This document shows, piece by piece, positions 27,364 to 31,990 of a stretch of 31,990 bases of DNA (position 1 is its first letter; each line of letters opens with the position of its first letter). The DNA comes from CAYLNH01 sp964384625 (GTDB taxonomy: Bacteria > Verrucomicrobiota > Lentisphaeria > JABSQK01): contig CAYLNH010000055.1 in assembly GCA_964384625.1 (NCBI GenBank), positions 1 through 31,990 of the forward strand. Direction: 5' to 3'. The notes below the pieces were generated by a model. That model saw nothing but the letters and a program-made list of their open reading frames with translations. It was not told the origin of the DNA and ran no database searches. Position numbers and translations under genes: made by a program.

Positions 27364-28281
27364 CTATATGTCGATGTTGACGATTTTTCGAATGGTCAAA
27401 TAGCCGCCGATCTCCAGCAGCAGGACGAAGATGAACAGGATGATCCCGATCGGATGCGTGAAGAAATTCCGCACCAGTTCGGGGTCGACGAAAAAGTAGA
27501 GAATGCCCAACAGCACAACCGGCAATGACGAGAGCAGCTTGCCCTGCATCCGGCCCTGGGCGGTCAGCGTTCGGATGCGGCGTTGGATACGCAGGCGTTC
27601 GCGGATCATCTGCGACAGCCGCTCGAAGACGCCGGTGAGATCGCCGCCGGTCTGCCGGGCCGTGCTGATGGCACTGGCGGTCAGGTCGAAGTCCTCGCTC
27701 TGCACGCGGCGGGCCATATTGCGCATCGCATCGTCGAAGGACATGCCCAGCTGCGTCTGCTGCATCATGAGTTTGAATTCGAGGGAGATTGGATTGCGCT
27801 TCTGGCGGATTACCATATCGATCGCCTGGTTGATGCTGAAGCCGGCTTTGAGCGCGTTACTCATGCTCATCAACGCTTCTTCAAGCTGGTCGTTGAACTT
27901 GTGCAGACGACGGTTGCGGAGGTAGCGCAGAAAGCCCCGGGACAGACCCATAACCGCGATAAATACGGCGACCCCGAAGATCGTGCCGAATTGCCAGTTG
28001 AACCCGGAACGGCCCGGCGCCATGATGAAGAAGGCGATGACCGCGCCGCCGGTGGCGGCGAGCACACTGTAGTTGAAGACCTTGGCAGCCGGCAGCTGCA
28101 TCAGCATCTCCTCGATCTCCATCTCGGCTTCTTCGAGAAAACGCTGACGCCAGACGTCGATGCCTTTGAAAATCAGCTGGGTCAAGGCCCAGACGCCGAC
28201 GCCGACGGAAATGCCGCCGAGGATCGCGGCGAATCGCATCCAGCGGCTGAAGGCGGCTAAGGTTGTTACGGGGTCGTCCAT
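27364..28281 (-). CDS. tadB: Tad secretion inner-membrane protein TadB
   Basis: A 305-residue GspF-type platform protein. It begins with an amphipathic segment and a span (FAAILGGISVGVGVWAL), a pair of spans near 68-115, then the T2SSF domain (LEEALMSMSNALKAGFSINQAIDMVIRQKRNPISLEF, ARQTGGDLTGVFERLSQMIRERLRIQRRIRTLTAQGRMQGKLL) and two C-terminal spans. GGDL and the RIRTLTAQGR segment are typical of TadB. The start lies two bases after the tadA stop, so translation is coupled to the ATPase. Confidence 0.93.
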   Translation of the reverse strand: MDDPVTTLAAFSRWMRFAAILGGISVGVGVWALTQLIFKGIDVWRQRFLEEAEMEIEEMLMQLPAAKVFNYSVLAATGGAVIAFFIMAPGRSGFNWQFGTIFGVAVFIAVMGLSRGFLRYLRNRRLHKFNDQLEEALMSMSNALKAGFSINQAIDMVIRQKRNPISLEFKLMMQQTQLGMSFDDAMRNMARRVQSEDFDLTASAISTARQTGGDLTGVFERLSQMIRERLRIQRRIRTLTAQGRMQGKLLSSLPVVLLGILYFFVDPELVRNFFTHPIGIILFIFVLLLEIGGYLTIRKIVNIDI

Positions 28282-28283
28282 AT

Positions 28284-29987
28284 CTACTCGGTGTCGGCGT
28301 CGCTGAAAATGCTCAGATCGAAGGGCAGGTTGGAGACCTGGATCTCGTCGACGAAGGTCGGCATCAGGTTGCAGGAATGGTGATGGCCGATGACCTTGCC
28401 TTCGGGAGAGAACCCTTCCTGTTTGAATTTGAACAGCTCCTGAGTCGTAATCACGTCACCCTCCATGCCGGTGATTTCCGAAATCTCGACGATCCTGCGG
28501 GTGCCGTCTTTCAGCCGTTCGATCTGGATGACAATGGCAATGGCGGAGGCCACCTGTTCACGGATCGCGCGCAGGGGCAGGTCGAAGCCGGCCATCAGCA
28601 CCAGGGTCTCCAACCGCGACAGCGCGTCGCGGGTGCTGTTGGCGTGCAGCGTCGTCAGGGAACCGTCATGACCGGTATTCATCGCCTGCAGCATATCGAG
28701 AGCTTCGCCGCCGCGGCACTCACCGACAACAATGCGGTCCGGCCGCATCCGCAGGGAGTTGCGGACGAGATCACGAATGGTAATTTCGCCGCGGCCCTCG
28801 ATGTTGGGCGGCCGGGCTTCAAGACGAACCACGTGGTCCTTGCTCAATCGCAGCTCCGCCGCGTCCTCGATGGTGACGATCCGTTCGCGGTTGGGCAGGA
28901 AGTTGCTGACCACATTGAGCAGGGTGGTCTTACCAGTGCCGGTACCGCCGGAAATCAGGATGTTCTTGCGCAGCTTGACGCAGAGGTCGATAAAGGCCGA
29001 CATCTCGTTGCTCAGCGAACCGATACGCACCAGGTCGTCGGCCGTGAACGCCTTCTTGGCGAACTTCCGGATGGTCAGCGACGGGCCGTCGATCGCCAGC
29101 GGCGGGATGATGGCGTTGACGCGGGAGCCGTCGTGCAGGCGGGCGTCGACGAGCGGCTGACTTTCATCAATCCGGCGGCCAAGAGGGGCGACAATGCGCT
29201 CGATCACAGTGAGGACGTTGTTGTCCTCGGCGAAAGCCAGATCCGTCAGGTGCAGAATACCGTCTTTTTCGACAAAGATCTTCTCGCAGCCGTTGACCAT
29301 GATTTCGGTGATCTCTTCATCCTCGATCAAGCCTTCGAGCGGGCCGAGGCCGACGGCCTCGTTGACGAGCTGGTCTTCCAGGACGCGGACGTTGACGCCG
29401 CTGGGGATCTGGGGCTTCAGCTCGCCGAGTATCGCCTGGATGGTCTCGCGCGCCTGATCCTTGATCTCGTCGGTACTGGCGCCGGAGATCGTCAGGTTTT
29501 TCAGGTTGACCCGGGTGAGGAGTTCTTCGTGAACTTTGCGTTTCAATTCCTGGGCGACCTTGCGGTACTCATACTTGATACCGGAGAGGAACAGCATCTC
29601 GCCCATCTTCTTCTCCGGCAGCGGCTCGACGCCGGCGCTGTCTTCGGCCGGCGGCTCGAATTCGCCGCTGGAACCGGCCGGGATTGCGCCTTTGTTGCGC
29701 ACGACCAGTTCGATCTCGTTGCCGATGCCGACGGTGGCCTGGCGCGGCAGCGTGATCTCCTTGTTGGGCGTGATCCGTTTGCCGTCGACGAAGGTGCCGT
29801 TCGTACTGCCGGCATCGATCAGGATAACTTCATTCTGACGCACGTGGAAGGCCGCGTGGCGGCTGGAGACTTCGGGGCGCGTAATCTGAATATGCGAAGC
29901 GGGGCTGCTGCCGATGCGATACACGCCGGGCGTCAAACGGCCAACAGTTTCCTGTTTGCCCGGGATGCGGATGACGATCTCAAACAC
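28284..29987 (-). CDS. tadA: FHA domain-TadA (CpaF-type) secretion ATPase
   Basis: A 567-residue ATPase that powers Tad pilus assembly, here with an extra N-terminal FHA domain. Residues 1-100 hold the FHA motifs RIGSS (24-28), SSRHA (41-45) and STNGTF (61-66), which bind phospho-threonine. After a linker comes CpaF: the IMVNG segment near 240, Walker A GGTGTGKTT (Lys353), the Asp box EDAAELRL and Walker B DRIVVGECRGGEALDMLQAMNTGHDGSLTTLHANS. FHA fusion suggests Ser/Thr kinase control of the pilus. The start is GTG with AGGA seven bases upstream. It lies nine bases after cpaB. No kinase is in the window. Confidence 0.92.
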   Translation of the reverse strand: MFEIVIRIPGKQETVGRLTPGVYRIGSSPASHIQITRPEVSSRHAAFHVRQNEVILIDAGSTNGTFVDGKRITPNKEITLPRQATVGIGNEIELVVRNKGAIPAGSSGEFEPPAEDSAGVEPLPEKKMGEMLFLSGIKYEYRKVAQELKRKVHEELLTRVNLKNLTISGASTDEIKDQARETIQAILGELKPQIPSGVNVRVLEDQLVNEAVGLGPLEGLIEDEEITEIMVNGCEKIFVEKDGILHLTDLAFAEDNNVLTVIERIVAPLGRRIDESQPLVDARLHDGSRVNAIIPPLAIDGPSLTIRKFAKKAFTADDLVRIGSLSNEMSAFIDLCVKLRKNILISGGTGTGKTTLLNVVSNFLPNRERIVTIEDAAELRLSKDHVVRLEARPPNIEGRGEITIRDLVRNSLRMRPDRIVVGECRGGEALDMLQAMNTGHDGSLTTLHANSTRDALSRLETLVLMAGFDLPLRAIREQVASAIAIVIQIERLKDGTRRIVEISEITGMEGDVITTQELFKFKQEGFSPEGKVIGHHHSCNLMPTFVDEIQVSNLPFDLSIFSDADTE

Positions 29988-29996
29988 GGTGTGTTC

Positions 29997-30827
29997 CTAG
30001 CGGTCTTCGCGTCGCATGAGGTCCATTTTGTCCTCACGTTCGGCGGTGTACTTCTTGATGTTGTCCTTGAGGTACTTGAAATCGACGTCCTGCACGTTCT
30101 TCTCGACGTAGACGTCCTCCGGGTGGCGCAGCGTGAACGTGAGCAGGCCTTTCTGCTGGGCGAACACCAGCATCTCGGCCTCCTTCGCGGTAACGCTGAG
30201 AGTCAGCGTCGTATAACCGCGATCCCGGCCGCTGTTCCGGATGCGGCCCTGATGGTAATACTGCCCGACCGCCAGTACCGTGACGTTCTGCAGCAGAGTC
30301 AGCGTCATCGTTTCGACGTCGGCCTGGGACCGCAATTGCGGGAACCGGAAGGTCCCGAGGATATCGACATGATCATTGGGTCGAATCAGGCCGGAGACCG
30401 AACTGACGTTATCGACTGCGATGGAGAGGGCCCGGTGATTGTATTCGCGGTTGATGATGTGCGCAAACGTATCCCGCCGGCGACGGGCGGAATCTTCGAA
30501 GTCCGTCCAGCGCAGCGGCTGCCCGCGATCGACCGACACCGCCAGGCGACGTCCCACGATCTCCTTGATGTTCTCGCCGGTCAATTCGATTTCCAGGATA
30601 CCGTCGCGCGTCCTGGTCAGGTCGCTGGCGAACATCTCTTTGCGCGCCAGAATCGTCTCGTCGGGAATCGCTTCGCCGCGCAGCAGGTTTTTCCGCAACA
30701 CGAGGACCTTGACCTTCTTGCCGGCCAGCCCCAGCTCTTCCATGCGTTTATCAACGTGGCGCGAGAAGATCACAAAAGCAGCCAGTCCGGCAAGCACCGA
30801 GATGCCGAGCAGGATATAGGTTCGCAT
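29997..30827 (-). CDS. cpaB: Flp pilus assembly protein CpaB/RcpC
   Basis: A 276-residue periplasmic protein of the Tad system, anchored by an N-terminal span (TYILLGISVLAGLAAFVIFS). The SAF-like domain follows (VLVLRKNLLRGEAIPDETILARKEMF) and then the RcpC-type core VDNVSSVSGLIRPNDHVDILGTF, TLTLLQNVTVLAVGQYY and TLTLSVTAKEAEMLVFAQQKGLLTFTLRHPED. It is thought to support the secretin in the periplasm. The ATG has GGAG seven bases upstream. It is the first of four tad genes in line, so the promoter upstream at 30893-30920 likely drives the locus. Confidence 0.92.
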   Translation of the reverse strand: MRTYILLGISVLAGLAAFVIFSRHVDKRMEELGLAGKKVKVLVLRKNLLRGEAIPDETILARKEMFASDLTRTRDGILEIELTGENIKEIVGRRLAVSVDRGQPLRWTDFEDSARRRRDTFAHIINREYNHRALSIAVDNVSSVSGLIRPNDHVDILGTFRFPQLRSQADVETMTLTLLQNVTVLAVGQYYHQGRIRNSGRDRGYTTLTLSVTAKEAEMLVFAQQKGLLTFTLRHPEDVYVEKNVQDVDFKYLKDNIKKYTAEREDKMDLMRREDR

Positions 30828-30874
30828 ACAAGTTCTCCGTCAAAATTCTCAAGTTGGCCCATCCAACGAAACAC

Positions 30875-30888
30875 GGTCAACCTTGACC
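30875..30888. promoter_or_regulatory. Dyad at tad promoter
   Basis: GGTCAA, CC, TTGACC is a perfect inverted repeat located just downstream of the -10 of the candidate tad promoter, where a repressor would block RNA polymerase. Binding protein unknown. Confidence 0.4.
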
Positions 30889-30892
30889 TGTA

Positions 30893-30920
30893 AAGATACG
30901 GAGTTTCCCCCTGTTTACAA
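30893..30920 (-). promoter_or_regulatory. Candidate sigma-70 promoter of tad operon
   Basis: On the minus strand TTGTAA (30915-30920), 16-bp spacer, TATCTT (30893-30898). The transcript would start near 30886, about 59 bases before cpaB. The boxes are moderate matches only. Confidence 0.3.
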
Positions 30921-31259
30921 GCGATTGCACGGCACACAGAGGTAAGCCCCCGTAAGGCCTCGACGAATCACGTTTCGCCGGCGGACCGGCTGATGCCGCC
31001 CCCGCAACGGCCTTTGGCCGCCAACGCATGCCTTGCGGGTGCGGCGCGACAGACCCCGGCACCTGCACGCATCGCGACCGTTGGCCGCAACCGAAACGGA
31101 TCCACATCCGTTGTCGCTGGCGCTTCACTGCTGCATCTGGCGGCAATATAGCCCGGCGGCCTATGGCTGCCCAAGGCGGCAGCGAAGCGTCAACGACGGC
31201 GATTCCCGGAAGCTGCCGGTCACGTATGGGCATGCCCGGCTCACGGCTTGCGCCTGCCC
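30921..31259. other. Non-coding gap with nested hairpin
   Basis: No gene is supported in these 339 bases between cpaB and the small membrane protein. CCCGCAA (31001-31007) and TTGCGGG (31033-31039) form the arms of a hairpin that encloses CGGCC-TTT-GGCCG at 31008-31020. An open frame on the minus strand across the gap lacks a ribosome site and any protein-like pattern. Confidence 0.5.
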
Positions 31260-31523
31260 TTACTTCTGGTCGTTGTGGTTCTCAACGACCTCCGCTTCGA
31301 CGTCGATGTAGTCGCCGTCGTCAATCCGGCTCTCCTCATCTACCGGCGGCTGCCGTCGTTTTGCGGGCCGCACAACGACCCGTCCCATCAGTCGCCAGAC
31401 CTCGCCGAAGACCCCCTTGAGCAGACGATACAGAAATACCGCACCGCCGACAGCCAACAGCACGCCGACCAGCAGAACAACCAGGGCAACCACCACAAGG
31501 ACCCATATCGTTTGTGTATCCAT
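31260..31523 (-). CDS. Small single-span membrane protein of unknown function
   Basis: An 87-residue product with a long N-terminal hydrophobic helix (TIWVLVVVALVVLLVGVLLAVGGAVFLYRLL) holding small residues (GVLLAVGGAVF) suited to helix packing, then a basic patch (GRVVVRPAKRRQPP) and an acidic tail (DEESRIDDGDYIDVEAEVVENHND). No family is recognised. The start is well supported by GAGGAG four to six bases upstream of the ATG. It lies on the same strand as the tad genes but is separated from cpaB by more than 400 bases, so a link is not established. Confidence 0.65.
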   Translation of the reverse strand: MDTQTIWVLVVVALVVLLVGVLLAVGGAVFLYRLLKGVFGEVWRLMGRVVVRPAKRRQPPVDEESRIDDGDYIDVEAEVVENHNDQK

Positions 31524-31990
31524 AGCTCCTCACCAGGCACTGATCAACTCATAAACCTTTTACTGCGAGTCGGCATGGCACGCAATCTCAAAACCTTCCA
31601 TCTGACGTCGTCCTTGACACCTGACCCTACGCCGGGGGCCCGGCCTGCAGCCGTACGGCGACGATCTTGTCCCGTGCCCACGTTGTCACGTGGCACGGCG
31701 TGCCGCCGCGTTGCGGCAACGCCGCCAATCGCGGGACTCACGTGAAGCACATTGACGACGCATCCACCACGGCGGACAGGCCGCGACAAAGCGTATGAAT
31801 GAACCGGAAATGCCGCAGTCAAGACGATTACGGTAGTTGATCTCCGAACCGATAACAAGGGAGTACGACAAAAACGGGCGCATGTCACTTCCGTAGGCGT
31901 TTCCTGCCAACAGTTGGCTCGATCATACGACCCCAGGCGGTTTATCCGCCTGGTGAAGAAGTTCATCAGTGGCTGCAGGCCCTCACCCCT
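31524..31990. other. Non-coding region with short hairpins at the window end
   Basis: No gene is supported. Two small perfect hairpins follow each other: GGCACG-G-CGTGCC at 31692-31704 and CGTTGC-G-GCAACG at 31709-31721. A longer one is at 31933-31953. The open frame covering 31544-31966 on the minus strand shows no domain and lacks a clear ribosome site. Confidence 0.5.
31933..31953. repeat. Perfect 8-bp hairpin
   Basis: CCAGGCGG, loop TTTAT, CCGCCTGG. With the two preceding C bases (31931-31932) it matches the core of the hairpin at 20484-20510 (CCCCAGGCGG-N5-CCGC). No T-run is next to it on either strand. Confidence 0.65.

Noticed and set aside
28263..30893. An 876-codon open frame on the plus strand across the tad genes
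   Set aside because: It is antisense to cpaB, tadA and part of the spacing, has low-complexity Asp/Gln/Val-rich sequence with no domain, and exists because GC-rich codons on the minus strand leave few stops on the other.
30877..31233. Minus-strand frame in the gap beyond cpaB
   Set aside because: Crosses the predicted tad promoter, lacks a ribosome site and has no recognisable pattern.
31544..31966. Minus-strand 140-codon frame at the right edge
   Set aside because: Arg-rich with no domain, covers three small hairpins, and has no clear ribosome site.

Overview
The window reads as a chromosomal segment of a GC-rich bacterium of the PVC group, most likely Lentisphaerota (Victivallales-like); this is inferred from gene content and style, not from a marker gene. 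The best hints are a short pseudopilin with Arg instead of Gly before FTLIELL and a FADAHV tail, a sulfatase, a GH4 glycosidase, a Rossmann-type FAD oxidoreductase and an AraC regulator next to the glycosidase. I see no rRNA, CRISPR array, insertion sequence or phage gene; the one RNA gene is a tRNA-Leu(UAA).

Layout. 1-361: heptamer repeats, two dyads and a sigma-54-like promoter. 362-7445: a tightly coupled five-gene operon for a tripartite RND efflux pump (outer-membrane lipoprotein, adaptor, pump) followed by a pseudopilin and a charged membrane-anchored protein. 7495-10333: membrane proteins of unknown function around a 133-bp nested palindrome and the tRNA. 10478-12907: an AraC regulator divergent from a GH4 glycosidase, with a three-copy 20-bp-period motif between them. 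12934-15030: a TatA/B-like protein, a metallo-beta-lactamase-fold protein and a FloA-like N-terminal fragment, with a cluster of overlapping hairpins at 13431-13638. 15360-21852: sulfatase, an exported protein, an alanine-glyoxylate-type aminotransferase, a divergent GntR/FCD regulator with a phospholipase-C-like gene, and an FAD oxidoreductase. 22048-26016: a radical SAM methylthiotransferase-like protein, a convergent fusion of a CrtC/AttH lipocalin-like domain to a UbiA prenyltransferase, and trmO. 26101-30827 (minus strand): a partial tad locus (cpaB, FHA-tadA, tadB, tadC) followed by a DUF192 gene. 31260-31990: one small membrane protein and structured non-coding DNA.

Working together: the first operon makes an exporter; the araC/GH4 pair looks like a sugar-responsive unit, and the sulfatase may serve the same kind of glycan use; the tad genes supply the motor and platform of a Flp-type secretion system whose pilin, secretin and prepilin peptidase are not in the window. 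The most unusual items are the CrtC/AttH-UbiA fusion beside the methylthiotransferase-like enzyme, the pseudopilin built into an efflux operon, the FloA-like fragment, and the two large palindromic non-coding elements.
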